64,000 bases of DNA, taken from Pedobacter miscanthi (GTDB lineage: Bacteria; Bacteroidota; Bacteroidia; Sphingobacteriales; Sphingobacteriaceae). Under the pieces are notes generated by a model. The model made no database searches. It had not been told where the DNA came from and saw only the letters and a program-made list of their open reading frames with translations. Made by a program: the position numbers and the translations under genes. The stretch lies in NCBI RefSeq assembly GCF_003315595.1, contig NZ_QNQU01000017.1:62001-126000 (forward strand), written 5' to 3'. Below are positions 37,501 to 45,899 of the stretch, one piece after another. How positions within the stretch are numbered: the stretch's first letter is position 1; every line of letters starts with the position of its first letter.

Positions 37501-38992
37501 TCAGGTTTACACCACCATCGAAAACCAGTTTTACATTACGGTCGTTAATGCTCAGTTTGCCGTCAAAATACTTTTTATCAAAAGTTCCATCAATCTTCAC
37601 ATTGTGGTAACGGTAATTGTTAAAATCGATATAATCTACATCGCCATTTATTTTCTCGGTGAGGTCTTTAAGCTCCGTTCCGCGGCCTTTTACATATAAT
37701 GAAGAACTAATACGTCCCAGGCTTTTCTCATCAAGCAGGTTGCCGATATTGAAATCGTATGTTTTTACATTACCGGTGTACGAAGGCACATCGTTTTTGT
37801 CGATCTTCATGTTCACATCCGAAACAATACGGCCCAGTTTGGTCTTAAATTCGCCGTAAGCAATAAAATCGTTCTGGAAACCCGTAAAACTCCCGTTAAA
37901 GTTAATATTGCCGAATTTGTTAACAATAGCGGGTATCATTTTCTTTTTCGTATTGGTAATACCACCCAGTACCTCATCAAGATCGGTTTTATTCGTGCCC
38001 GCCATTTCGATGTTCAGGTCCATAAAAGTTTCTCTCCATTTTGGTAGTCCCTTTATAATGAAATCACCTTTAATGTGTGTGGCTTTTCCTGTTCTGATGG
38101 ATAGTTTTTTGGCTTTAAGGTTGTTTACCAAGCCCGTAATTTGTCCGTCTACATCCAGGTCGAGCTTCATTGTATTCAGCTCCGGGGCAAAAAAGGCAAC
38201 ATCCCTGGAGGTAATGTGGCTATCTTTAAAAATAGCCTTCATCCTCACATTATCAACATAGTGGTTAAAATCCCTGTAGCTTTTAAACCGCATCTGGTAA
38301 TAATCCGTTAAACGGCTCTGGTTGGTTTCGAGCAGGAGGTTTTTTAATTCTATTGCATTGCTATCGATGGTGGTTTGGGCGGTAAGGTTTTTCAGGTAAA
38401 ATCCGCTGCGCTCTTTAAAGGTGAGGTTTTTGATATTGGTTTTAACCAGGTGGTTTTTCATATCAAGCCCTTCAAAAATACCGCTCAGTTGTTTAACGTC
38501 AACATTATCAAAGTTTACACTTTTGCCTTGTGAGATGTCTTTTGCATTGTAATTGATATACCTGAAAGCAAATTTGTTTAAAATCAAACGGCCCAATTTT
38601 ACATCAAAAGGTTTGCTCTTCTTTTTCTTTACAGTAGGTTTACCAGAATCGAAGTAGTTAATGATGAAATCGAGGTTAGAAGACTTATCTTTGAAATCCT
38701 TTAGGAAAAACTGCCCGTTATTGATCTGTACGGTATTGATATCGATAATCTTTTTATCAATTGATAATTGATTGATATCCACCATAAATTGTGGCGTGCT
38801 GAGTAGAGTGTCTTTTTGTAAATCCAACACCAATAAATCTTCCAGTACTACGGATTTAAAAGGTTTGATGTAAAGACTCTTGATTTTTATGGTAGTTTTG
38901 AGCTCTTTTGATAAGTATGCAGCAGCTTTCTGCGCAAAATAAGTTTGAACAGGCTTAAATTGCAGCGAGAAAATAATAAGCGCGAGCAGCAA
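34559..38992 (-). CDS. TamB-like translocation/assembly protein (DUF490 C-terminus)
   Basis: 1477 aa as called. An N-terminal membrane anchor is followed by about 1300 residues of beta-rich AsmA/TamB-type sequence and a C-terminal TamB domain (last ~300 aa, with KFDIRQGGTIRWTGNP and NIYTTLGNLSGKGNAELN). Such proteins bridge the inner and outer membranes and carry lipids or help barrel assembly. The called start is TTG inside the anchor. The frame stays open upstream to about 39066 and encodes KKLFKILLWVIASII, which completes the helix but has no ATG/GTG/TTG, so the true start is uncertain. Confidence 0.88.
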   Translation of the reverse strand: MLLALIIFSLQFKPVQTYFAQKAAAYLSKELKTTIKIKSLYIKPFKSVVLEDLLVLDLQKDTLLSTPQFMVDINQLSIDKKIIDINTVQINNGQFFLKDFKDKSSNLDFIINYFDSGKPTVKKKKSKPFDVKLGRLILNKFAFRYINYNAKDISQGKSVNFDNVDVKQLSGIFEGLDMKNHLVKTNIKNLTFKERSGFYLKNLTAQTTIDSNAIELKNLLLETNQSRLTDYYQMRFKSYRDFNHYVDNVRMKAIFKDSHITSRDVAFFAPELNTMKLDLDVDGQITGLVNNLKAKKLSIRTGKATHIKGDFIIKGLPKWRETFMDLNIEMAGTNKTDLDEVLGGITNTKKKMIPAIVNKFGNINFNGSFTGFQNDFIAYGEFKTKLGRIVSDVNMKIDKNDVPSYTGNVKTYDFNIGNLLDEKSLGRISSSLYVKGRGTELKDLTEKINGDVDYIDFNNYRYHNVKIDGTFDKKYFDGKLSINDRNVKLVFDGGVNLNPKLPVFNFNATISKAKLKALKLLKDSLMVDAKFTTNFSGTNLNNISGKLLIEEISLKNPKGTYSVDSVQLTANGTGANRVLDIRSDILDANIKGEYDLNSIVSYYKAIAKTYIPSLQADIIKYKNQIFEFNLMVKKFEPLAQLFAPGLELEEGATLTGEFDSRNNKATLNGFVRKLKYNGIVVNNIILDENTTTQQLQLIVTSDRVQINDSLFIKDVNISNILRSDSLAFNVKMSNSDEANQLDLNGLVEFTKNQDTTARLSILPSILKINNEEWRIQEKVRIVLNNGKTEITNFDLTNGKQQLIIDGLISEDPKDLISVGFKDFNLKTLNPFTKGFGVKLGGNANGTTDLYGVLKAPRVTDDLKIDSLNFNDIYIGTLTDTSSYNNESKKINVFTRVVADDSETFKLTGNLDLKEKEIDLGLKMSESKLTILEPFVKELVSNLKGNISADLTVKGKFDKPEINGSVALDKGQLMVNYLKTTYVITDKVEVNNSVIKLNNFTINDLEGHEATVKEGTVDLNDINYPTLNVKVEANNLMALNTTAKDNSVYYGRAYGTGVFTFTGPTNKMKIDIKAKTEKGTVFNLPLNSSETISDKDFINFVSRDSSVVVKKKTNFDGITLTFKLTIDPNTTANIYTTLGNLSGKGNAELNLNINSFGDFEMSGDYIIETGSFDFTAQEVINKKFDIRQGGTIRWTGNPTAAQINLRAVYALRASLNDLYKAANRDASSNANQRVNTEVEMGLTGLLLKPDIKLDINFPSQPSIKEELQTYFSDQNNLNLQAFSLIIRRSFAPGNGGESIGNQLSSTATSTATELVFNQFNNVLSSLNLNFVDLNVRSLSEANASFKFFNDRLIINAGIVDRNSVNDFTLINFGDNNVGREVEALFLLRKDGSLTIKAANKPPTQQSIFLNSGISPTANVTSFGLLYTQQFDTFKEFIQKISGAYRRNLKRKQSEAPVKTNKSINKDAIINQSKGKERR

Positions 38993-39039
38993 AATTATTG
39001 ATGCGATTACCCAAAGGAGTATTTTAAATAGTTTTTTAA

Positions 39040-39047
39040 TAATTTTG
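39040..39047 (+). promoter_or_regulatory. TAnnTTTG promoter element before tsaD
   Basis: TAATTTTG, 20 bp before the TTG start of tsaD. It lies in the region that also encodes the upstream part of TamB on the other strand. Confidence 0.35.
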
Positions 39048-39066
39048 CAGCTTAAATATTAATAAT

Positions 39067-40068
39067 TTGTCTGTTATACTTGCTATTGAGTCCTCTTGCG
39101 ATGATACTTCCGTTGCTATTTGTAACAACGGCAAAATTACTGCCAATGTTATTGCAAACCAAACAATTCATCAAAATTATGGTGGTGTAATCCCCGAATT
39201 GGCATCGAGGGTACATCAACAGAATATTGTGCCTGCCGTACAACAGGCCTTGATTAATGCCAATGTAACAAAACAGGACATAAATGCCGTTGCCTTTACA
39301 CGCGGTCCTGGTTTATTGGGATCGTTATTGGTTGGCGTTTCTTTTGCAAAATCTTTTGCATTAGCCCTAAATGTACCTTTAATTTCTGTGAATCACATGC
39401 ATGCGCATATTTTAGCGCATTTTATTGATGATCCTAAACCTAGTTTCCCTTTTCTGTGCCTTACCGTTTCGGGCGGCCACACACAGATTGTACTGGTGAA
39501 AGATTATTTCGACATGGAGATTGTGGGCGAAACCCTGGATGATGCCGCGGGCGAAGCTTTTGATAAAACGGCTAAATTGTTAAACCTGCCTTATCCCGGC
39601 GGACCATTGGTTGATAAACATGCTAAAATGGGCAATCCTTTGGCGTTTAAATTTGCCGAGCCACAAATTGCCGATCTGAATTTTAGTTTCAGCGGTTTTA
39701 AAACTTCCATCCTGTATTTCATCAGGAAACAGGAACAACAGAATCCTGATTTTATTGCCGAAAACCTGGATGATATCTGCGCCTCGGTTCAGCATAGCAT
39801 TGTTCAGATTTTGTTAAACAAGTTAAAGAAAGCTGCAAAACAGTATAATATAAAAGAAATTGCCATTGCCGGTGGGGTTTCGGCAAACTCTGGCTTAAGA
39901 GACGGATTGCAGAAAACGGCTGATGAGTTGGGCTGGAATATTTATATCCCTGCCTTTCAGTACTGTACTGATAATGCGGGTATGATTGCCATTGCAGGAT
40001 ACCATAAATTTTTGAAAGAGGATTTTGTAGGACAGGACGTTTCGCCGATGGCGAGAATGGAGTTTTAA
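39067..40068 (+). CDS. tsaD: tRNA N6-threonylcarbamoyladenosine synthase subunit TsaD
   Basis: 333 aa, full length. ASKHA-type ATPase core: LAIESSCDDTSVA at the start, metal-binding HMHAH near residue 109, LTVSGGHTQ near residue 133 and DDAAGEAFDK near residue 158. Installs t6A37 on ANN-decoding tRNAs with TsaB and TsaE. Starts with TTG. Divergent from TamB, with essentially no space between them. Confidence 0.95.
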   Translation: MSVILAIESSCDDTSVAICNNGKITANVIANQTIHQNYGGVIPELASRVHQQNIVPAVQQALINANVTKQDINAVAFTRGPGLLGSLLVGVSFAKSFALALNVPLISVNHMHAHILAHFIDDPKPSFPFLCLTVSGGHTQIVLVKDYFDMEIVGETLDDAAGEAFDKTAKLLNLPYPGGPLVDKHAKMGNPLAFKFAEPQIADLNFSFSGFKTSILYFIRKQEQQNPDFIAENLDDICASVQHSIVQILLNKLKKAAKQYNIKEIAIAGGVSANSGLRDGLQKTADELGWNIYIPAFQYCTDNAGMIAIAGYHKFLKEDFVGQDVSPMARMEF

Positions 40069-40387
40069 TAAGGTGGTTAACTGGTTAATTGTTTAAATCG
40101 GTTAACTGTTAGCCCACGCCTTCGACTACGCTCAGGGGAGGACTGTGTTATGATGATAATTGTTAAATTGAAGGATTGTTAAATTGCTAAAGCAAATTGC
40201 CAACTGTAAACTGATTAATTGGTATTGATTCAGTAATGATTGGTTTGTTGGAAATTGATAATTGGTCATTTGTTCTCGCCAAATCGTCATTGCGAGGAGG
40301 CTTTTTCAGCCGAGGAAGCAATCCTAATACGATAGAAAATTGAATAGCTAACTGGCACTGAAAAGATCCTGAAACAAGTTCAGGATG

Positions 40388-40735
40388 ACGATCATGAGGG
40401 GAGTATAAAATAACAGAGTAAGAAGATTGCGGAAAATACTTCTCCGTGTTATCTGTGCCTCCGTGGCAAAGGATGGCGATCGCGAGGGGAGCGTAAAGTA
40501 GCGGAGCAAGAAAATTGCGGAAAATACTTCTCCGTGTTATCTGTGCCTCCGTGGCAAAGGATGGCGATCGCGAGGGGAGCGTAAAGTAGCGGAGCAAGAA
40601 AATTGCGGAAAATACTTCTCCGTGTTATCTGTGCCTCCGTGGCAAAGGATTGCGATCGCGAAGTGAGAGGGCATGAAATAGAGAGAAAGAAAATTGCGAA
40701 TCCCTCTCTGTGTTCTCTGTGCCTCCGTGGCGAAA
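40388..40735. repeat. 88-bp tandem repeat (four units)
   Basis: Units of 88 bp containing TCTCCGTGTTATCTGTGCCT and GGCGATCGCGAGGGGAGCGT; the shared word starts at 40441, 40529 and 40617. The middle copies are almost identical, the first and fourth degenerate (to about 40735). Open frames on both strands are by-products. The rest of 40069-40812 holds a TCCTGAAAC/GTTCAGGA hairpin (40369-40388) and no gene. Confidence 0.85.
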
Positions 40736-40812
40736 AAAATAAAAACCGGCAGATATTACTGCCAATAAACCTTCCGGCTTCGGATCTCCGATACCGGAAT
40801 TAAAAATTATAT

Positions 40813-41010
40813 ATGACTGGAGCATCGTTAATATTTTGGATTGTTTGTGCGATACCGCTTATCGGTATCATTTACTGGTTAATCAGGAAAGATAAAAACA
40901 AACTCAAAGGAAGTTGGGGCGTGATTATTTTAGGCGCACTGGTTATTGCTGCACTTTTGGTAATTGTATATGTTACCAAAGACTTTGATACTGTTTTTAG
41001 CCAGAATTAA
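40813..41010 (+). CDS. Small two-helix membrane protein (65 aa)
   Basis: 65 aa with two hydrophobic segments (SLIFWIVCAIPLIGIIYWLI and GVIILGALVIAALLVIVYV) joined by a basic loop RKDKNKLKGS; short polar tail. Plausible inner-membrane hairpin. No family recognised; the clean start and two well-formed helices argue for a real gene. Confidence 0.55.
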   Translation: MTGASLIFWIVCAIPLIGIIYWLIRKDKNKLKGSWGVIILGALVIAALLVIVYVTKDFDTVFSQN

Positions 41011-41061
41011 ATAGCTTGTTTTAATTCTTATTTAGACCTATTCGATTTAGTGTCTATTTTC

Positions 41062-41069
41062 TATCTTTG
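41062..41069 (+). promoter_or_regulatory. TAnnTTTG promoter element before TonB receptor
   Basis: TATCTTTG, 17 bp before the ATG at 41086, in an AT-rich context. Strong match to the Bacteroidota -7 consensus. Confidence 0.45.
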
Positions 41070-41085
41070 CCAAAATTTAAGATAG

Positions 41086-43440
41086 ATGAAAAAAATTATA
41101 CTAATCGTTACGGTCTTGCTCTGTAATCTTCTTATTGTGCGTGCACAGAATATTAAGATAGAAGGGCATGTTAAAGACAAAAAAAGCGAAATTCCTTACA
41201 CAACTTTATCGCTGTTGGGACAAAAAGTTCAGACAGATAGCAGAGGTTATTATTCTTTATATATCAGGAGTGGTGTTCCTGTTAGTATCAGCGTAAATGC
41301 TGTTGGCCATAAAACATTTTCACAGTATATTCCCGCCATAAAAAACGATACCACCATCAATATCGCGTTGGAAGCTGTTGCCAATACACTTGGTGATGTG
41401 GTGATTTCTACTTCAAGAAAACCCGAAGATATTAAAAACGTTACCACTTCGGTAAGTATCGTAAACAAGAAGAAATTGGAGCGTGAAATTGCCATTACAC
41501 CCGATTTAAGTACCATTCTGGCTAACCAGGTTCCGGGTTTTGCACCAACTGCACAAACAGGTAATAATGTGGGCCAGAATTTGCGCGGCCGTCCGATGCT
41601 GGTCATGATAGACGGGGTTTCACAATCTTCACCATTAAGAAATGCGGAGGTTGATTTAAGATCGATTGACCCGTCGGTGCTGGAGCGTATCGAAGTGGTA
41701 AAAGGGGCAACTGCTATTTACGGCAACGGCGCTGCCGGTGGACTGGTAAATTACATCACCATGGTGCCTGATACTGCTGCGAAATTTGCAGGTAAAACCC
41801 AGATCAACCTGAACGGATCGCTGGTGAAGGTTAAAAACTCCGAAGGCGGCCGGATTAACCAGATGTTTTATGGAAAGCTTGGTAAGTTTGATTATGTGGT
41901 GAGTGGAATGTATGAGCAAACCGGTGAATATAAGGATGCAAAGGGCGATGTGGTTGGGCCTAACTATAGCTTAGGCGAAACAGACAGCTATAATGCTTTT
42001 GCCAAACTGGGTTATGCACCTGCCAAAAATCAGCGTATACAGCTTACCTATAATACTTACAGCAGCTTGCAGAACAGTAACTTTACTCTGGTAAACGGTA
42101 ATCTGGCAACGGGCCAAAAAGCGACCGGTGTATTGGGTAAACCACTTGGTATCCCAACAGGGGTTAATTACAACCACAATTTAAACCTATCGTATAAGAT
42201 AGACAGCACTTTCCTTAATTCGAGTTTAAATGCTGACGTTTATTACGAAACCCGTAAAGATGTATTTTATGTTTCTTTGGGGCGCTTTGATGGTGGCGAC
42301 GGACAATCTTTGGCTAAAAACGATAAAAAAGGCGCAAGGTTATTTTTGGAAACGCCATTGCTGAACCTCGACTTTTTAAAAGCCAGGATTGCCTACGGAG
42401 CTGATTTTATGAAGGATAAAACGGCACAACCTTTGGTTGATGGCAGGGTGTGGGTACCAACTATGGATATGACCAATATTGCTCCTTTTGCACAGGCGAA
42501 CTTTAATATTTTAAACAACCTGGTATTTAAAACCGGTTTGCGCTACGAAAACGTAAATATTGCAGTTGATGATTACCGTACCCTGCGGACTACCGGTACC
42601 AACAATACCACCATTACGCCATCTTTTGATGTAACAGGAGGAAATTTGAAATACAGTACCTACCTTTTTAATGCAGGTTTAAGGTATAATAAATTTAATG
42701 TTTTTAGTCCTTTCGTGAGCTTCTCTCAGGGCTTTTCTGTAATGGATATAGGCCTGGCCTTACGTGATGCTAAAGTGAACAGCATCGATAAGATTAATAC
42801 CGATGCCGTAAAAGTTAATAATTATGAAGCGGGTTTCGAAAGCAGGATTGCTGGATTAACTTTCTCCGCTTCGGCTTACATCAGCACTTCTAAACTAGGG
42901 ATCGAAGTGGTTTACGATCCGGCTACGGGTTTGTTTAATACCGCCAGAAACCCTGAAAAAATATATGGTTTTGAACTTGCTGCCGATTACCGTTTGCTTG
43001 ATGCCTTGAGTTTATCGGCGAGTTATAGCTATACCGAAGGAAAACGTGATATTGACAAAAACGGTAAATTTAACGACCCGGTAGATCTTTACCTTAACGG
43101 ACGCCGCATTTCTGCCCCAAAGATTACAGGATCAGTTACCTATAGTCCGTTAAAGGTATTAGACTTGACATTGAATTATACCGGCATCAATTCGCGTAAC
43201 AGGTTTGAGAAAAATGCCAGTGGCGTATATAATGGAAATGAAGGTGCCGTAAAGGCATATCATTTATTCAGCTTTGCCGGAATTTATCAGGTGAAAAAGA
43301 ATACCAAACTTACGCTAGGTATCGACAATATTTTTAACCAGGATTATTTCCCTGCAAGGGCACAATGGTTTATGCAACCGGGTTTTTATTCGAAAGGAAG
43401 GGGAACTTCGGTAAACTTTGGCATTTCGGTTAGTTATTAA
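41086..43440 (+). CDS. TonB-dependent receptor (siderophore/metal type)
   Basis: 784 aa. Signal peptide (about 1-20, ending IVRAQN), carboxypeptidase-like domain (about 22-100), then a plug (about 115-220, NVTTSVSIVNKKKL ... GNGAAGGLVNYI) and a barrel ending ...VNFGISVSY with an aromatic C-terminus. The plug with PSVLERIEVVKGATAIYGNG is that of FecA/FhuE-type receptors. Substrate unknown. A bidirectional terminator follows. Confidence 0.9.
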   Translation: MKKIILIVTVLLCNLLIVRAQNIKIEGHVKDKKSEIPYTTLSLLGQKVQTDSRGYYSLYIRSGVPVSISVNAVGHKTFSQYIPAIKNDTTINIALEAVANTLGDVVISTSRKPEDIKNVTTSVSIVNKKKLEREIAITPDLSTILANQVPGFAPTAQTGNNVGQNLRGRPMLVMIDGVSQSSPLRNAEVDLRSIDPSVLERIEVVKGATAIYGNGAAGGLVNYITMVPDTAAKFAGKTQINLNGSLVKVKNSEGGRINQMFYGKLGKFDYVVSGMYEQTGEYKDAKGDVVGPNYSLGETDSYNAFAKLGYAPAKNQRIQLTYNTYSSLQNSNFTLVNGNLATGQKATGVLGKPLGIPTGVNYNHNLNLSYKIDSTFLNSSLNADVYYETRKDVFYVSLGRFDGGDGQSLAKNDKKGARLFLETPLLNLDFLKARIAYGADFMKDKTAQPLVDGRVWVPTMDMTNIAPFAQANFNILNNLVFKTGLRYENVNIAVDDYRTLRTTGTNNTTITPSFDVTGGNLKYSTYLFNAGLRYNKFNVFSPFVSFSQGFSVMDIGLALRDAKVNSIDKINTDAVKVNNYEAGFESRIAGLTFSASAYISTSKLGIEVVYDPATGLFNTARNPEKIYGFELAADYRLLDALSLSASYSYTEGKRDIDKNGKFNDPVDLYLNGRRISAPKITGSVTYSPLKVLDLTLNYTGINSRNRFEKNASGVYNGNEGAVKAYHLFSFAGIYQVKKNTKLTLGIDNIFNQDYFPARAQWFMQPGFYSKGRGTSVNFGISVSY

Positions 43441-43456
43441 CCAGATTCTAAAATAG

Positions 43457-43493
43457 AAAAGCGTCCCAATTTTTAAATCGGGACGCTTTTTTT
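43457..43493. terminator. Bidirectional intrinsic terminator between TonB receptor and recA
   Basis: GCGTCCC (43461-43467) pairs with GGGACGC (43480-43486), flanked by AAAA on the left and seven Ts on the right. It serves the converging receptor and recA transcripts. Confidence 0.85.
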
Positions 43494-43517
43494 ATGTTCA
43501 AACGGAATTGATCCGGT

Positions 43518-44531
43518 TTATTTTTCTGCTAAATGCTCGCCGGTTACTTCTGCTTTGATTTTAATTTCAAGCTCTTCTGCCAATTCAGGATTGTCGCTCA
43601 ACAACTGTTTTACGGCATCTCTACCCTGGCCAAGTTTAGTATCTCCGTAAGAGAACCATGACCCTGCTTTTTTGATGATGCCGAAATCAACACCTAAGTC
43701 GATGATTTCGCCATTTTTAGAAATACCTTCACCAAACATTACATCAAATTCCGCAATACGGAAAGGAGGGGCCACTTTATTTTTAACGATTTTTACCTTC
43801 ACACGGTTACCAGAAACTTCGTCAGAATCTTTGATCTGCGAAATACGGCGGATATCTAAACGTACTGAAGCGTAGAATTTAAGGGCGTTACCACCTGTTG
43901 TGGTTTCAGGGTTACCGAACATTACACCAATTTTATCACGTAACTGGTTAATGAAGATACAGCAACATCCTGTTTTTGAAATGGTTCCGGTTAATTTACG
44001 TAGCGCCTGACTCATTAAACGGGCATGTAAACCCATTTTACTGTCGCCCATTTCGCCTTCAATCTCACTCTTAGGAACCAAAGCCGCAACAGAGTCAATT
44101 ACAATTACATCAATCGCTCCTGAACGGATCAGGTTATCAGCAATTTCTAATGCCTGCTCACCATTATCTGGCTGAGAGATCAAAAGATTATCGGTATCAA
44201 CACCTAATTTTTTTGCATAAAACTGATCGAAAGCATGCTCCGCATCAATAAATGCTGCAATACCGCCTTTTTTCTGTGCTTCGGCAATAATATGGGTAGC
44301 CAAAGTTGTTTTACCAGAAGATTCCGGTCCATAGATTTCGATCACACGTCCTTTTGGAATACCACCAATACCTAAAGCAATATCTAAGCTAATTGATCCT
44401 GTAGAAATAAAATCTATAGGTTCGATAGCGGTATCGCCAAGTTTCATGATGGTACCTTTACCGTACGATTTCTCTAGCTTATCTAAAGTAAGTTGTAAGG
44501 CTTTTAATTTATCTGGATTTGCTGTACTCAT
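43518..44531 (-). CDS. recA: Recombinase RecA
   Basis: About 337 aa from ATG 44531 (MSTANPDKLKALQ); an ATG at 44543 adds four residues. Walker A GPESSGKTT near residue 66, Walker B VIVIDSVAAL near residue 140, L2-loop region NQLRDKIGVMFGNPETTTGG near residue 193. Strand exchange in recombination and DNA-damage response. A housekeeping marker. Confidence 0.97.
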   Translation of the reverse strand: MSTANPDKLKALQLTLDKLEKSYGKGTIMKLGDTAIEPIDFISTGSISLDIALGIGGIPKGRVIEIYGPESSGKTTLATHIIAEAQKKGGIAAFIDAEHAFDQFYAKKLGVDTDNLLISQPDNGEQALEIADNLIRSGAIDVIVIDSVAALVPKSEIEGEMGDSKMGLHARLMSQALRKLTGTISKTGCCCIFINQLRDKIGVMFGNPETTTGGNALKFYASVRLDIRRISQIKDSDEVSGNRVKVKIVKNKVAPPFRIAEFDVMFGEGISKNGEIIDLGVDFGIIKKAGSWFSYGDTKLGQGRDAVKQLLSDNPELAEELEIKIKAEVTGEHLAEK

Positions 44532-44665
44532 TTCTTTTTTCATTGATTTCGTAAATATAATCGATTATCGGCTAATATGCTCAAATGTTGATATTTATAA
44601 TACTAATATATTTAGCTAAGGTAAATGTTTTTTAGCTAATGTCAATAGTAAATTGAAATATTTTT

Positions 44666-45331
44666 TTAAGCTTTTAATTTATCACGCTCATTTTGTGCGG
44701 TTAAGCGTTCGAAGTACCTGCACATGTAAGTGATTTCGCAAACATCACATTTAGGATTACGTGCCACGCAAACATAGCGGCCGTGCAAAATCAACCAGTG
44801 GTGAGCAATATGAATATCGTGTTCAGGCAGGTGTTTAACCAGGTCTTTCTCTACCGCGAGGGGTGTTTTTCCATTGGTTAACCCTAAACGGTTGGCCACG
44901 CGGAAAACGTGGGTATCAACAGCCATTGCTGGTGCATTATAAATTACAGAAGCAATAACATTAGCCGTTTTACGTCCAACACCAGGCATTTTTTGCAAGT
45001 CATCAACGCTCGAAGGTACTACATCATTAAATTCGTTCAAGAGGATATTGGCCATGCCCACCAAGTGTTTGGCTTTATTGTTAGGATAGCTGATGCTCCT
45101 GATGTAATCGAACACAATATCCGGAGTGGCTTCTGCCAAAGCTTTTGCATTAGGAAAACGTTGAAAAAGGGCAGGGGTAACCATGTTTACCCTTTTATCG
45201 GTGCATTGTGCAGAAAGGATTACGGCAACCAATAACTGGTATGGATTGTTGTAATGTAACTCGGTTTCTGCATCTGGCTGCTTGGCCGAAAAATGTTCTA
45301 CAAAAAGTTTGTAGCGTTCTTTTTTAAGCAT
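44666..45331 (-). CDS. nth: Endonuclease III (DNA glycosylase/AP lyase)
   Basis: About 221 aa from ATG 45331. Helix-hairpin-helix MPGVGRKTANVI with the catalytic Lys, then the catalytic Asp in VDTHVFRVANRL, and a C-terminal [4Fe-4S] motif C-x6-C-x2-C-x5-C (CVARNPKCDVCEITYMC). Removes oxidised pyrimidines in base-excision repair. Downstream of recA's start on the same strand, with an AT-rich gap. Confidence 0.96.
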   Translation of the reverse strand: MLKKERYKLFVEHFSAKQPDAETELHYNNPYQLLVAVILSAQCTDKRVNMVTPALFQRFPNAKALAEATPDIVFDYIRSISYPNNKAKHLVGMANILLNEFNDVVPSSVDDLQKMPGVGRKTANVIASVIYNAPAMAVDTHVFRVANRLGLTNGKTPLAVEKDLVKHLPEHDIHIAHHWLILHGRYVCVARNPKCDVCEITYMCRYFERLTAQNERDKLKA

Positions 45332-45354
45332 GCGCAAATATAGGTAATTCGTTC

Positions 45355-45440
45355 ATTTGTTTATTGGTCATTCGTATATTGGTCATTCGTCATTCGTTCA
45401 TTTGTAATTGCTACATTGTTTCATTGCTTAATTGTTTTAT
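45355..45440. repeat. Low-complexity CATTCGT/CATTGGT tract (reverse of the 30.3-kb tract)
   Basis: TCATTCGT, TCATTGGT-like words repeat; the reverse complement of the tract at 30283-30530. Together with the inverted repeat beside it, it shows that the whole repeat module, tract included, is duplicated in opposite orientation. Confidence 0.65.
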
Positions 45441-45691
45441 TGTTAAGATTGATGTAGTTGATTTCGAATACCGAAATGCAGAATTTGTACTTAATAGATT
45501 CCAATAAAACGTATCGTCATCTAGTTTCGATAACTATCGGAAGAAACGCAGTGGAATCGAGAAACTTCCACTACGTTCAGGATTACAACTTAATAAACGA
45601 GCCGTCATCTCGACTGGAACGCAGTGGAATGGAGAGATCTGCTTCGATAGATTTCTCGGCTGCGTTGCACTTCGCTCGAAATGACGGTAAC
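45421..45691 (-). repeat. Right arm of the ~300-bp inverted repeat
   Basis: Reverse complement of 30001-30295: tail at 45421-45600, REP-like palindrome at 45601-45690. Identical over long stretches (for example GAAACTTCCACTACGTTCAG and CTCGACTGGAACGCAGTGGA); it lacks about 23 bases present in the left arm. 45692-45899 holds no gene. Confidence 0.85.
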
Positions 45692-45899
45692 TCGAGCGGA
45701 GGTGCATTGACTTTTGATTAACTGAAAATTGTAAACAGCCAATTGGATTAATTGACGCTAAGCTCCAAACGGCAATACTGAACTTGTGTATAGGTAAATT
45801 GCTAGATTGGCCGATTGTTTGGGTTTGAACATTGTAATTTGATTATCGGTGATTAATCCACTATTAGTGATTAATCCATTCGGGACTACGGACTCATGA

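Noticed and set aside
40187..40825. Frames across the 88-bp repeats
   Set aside because: Repeat-derived, open on both strands, no recognisable protein.
30001..45691. Composite transposon bounded by insertion sequences
   Set aside because: The inverted arms hold no transposase or IS ends; they are REP-like palindromes with tails, and the content is housekeeping genes.
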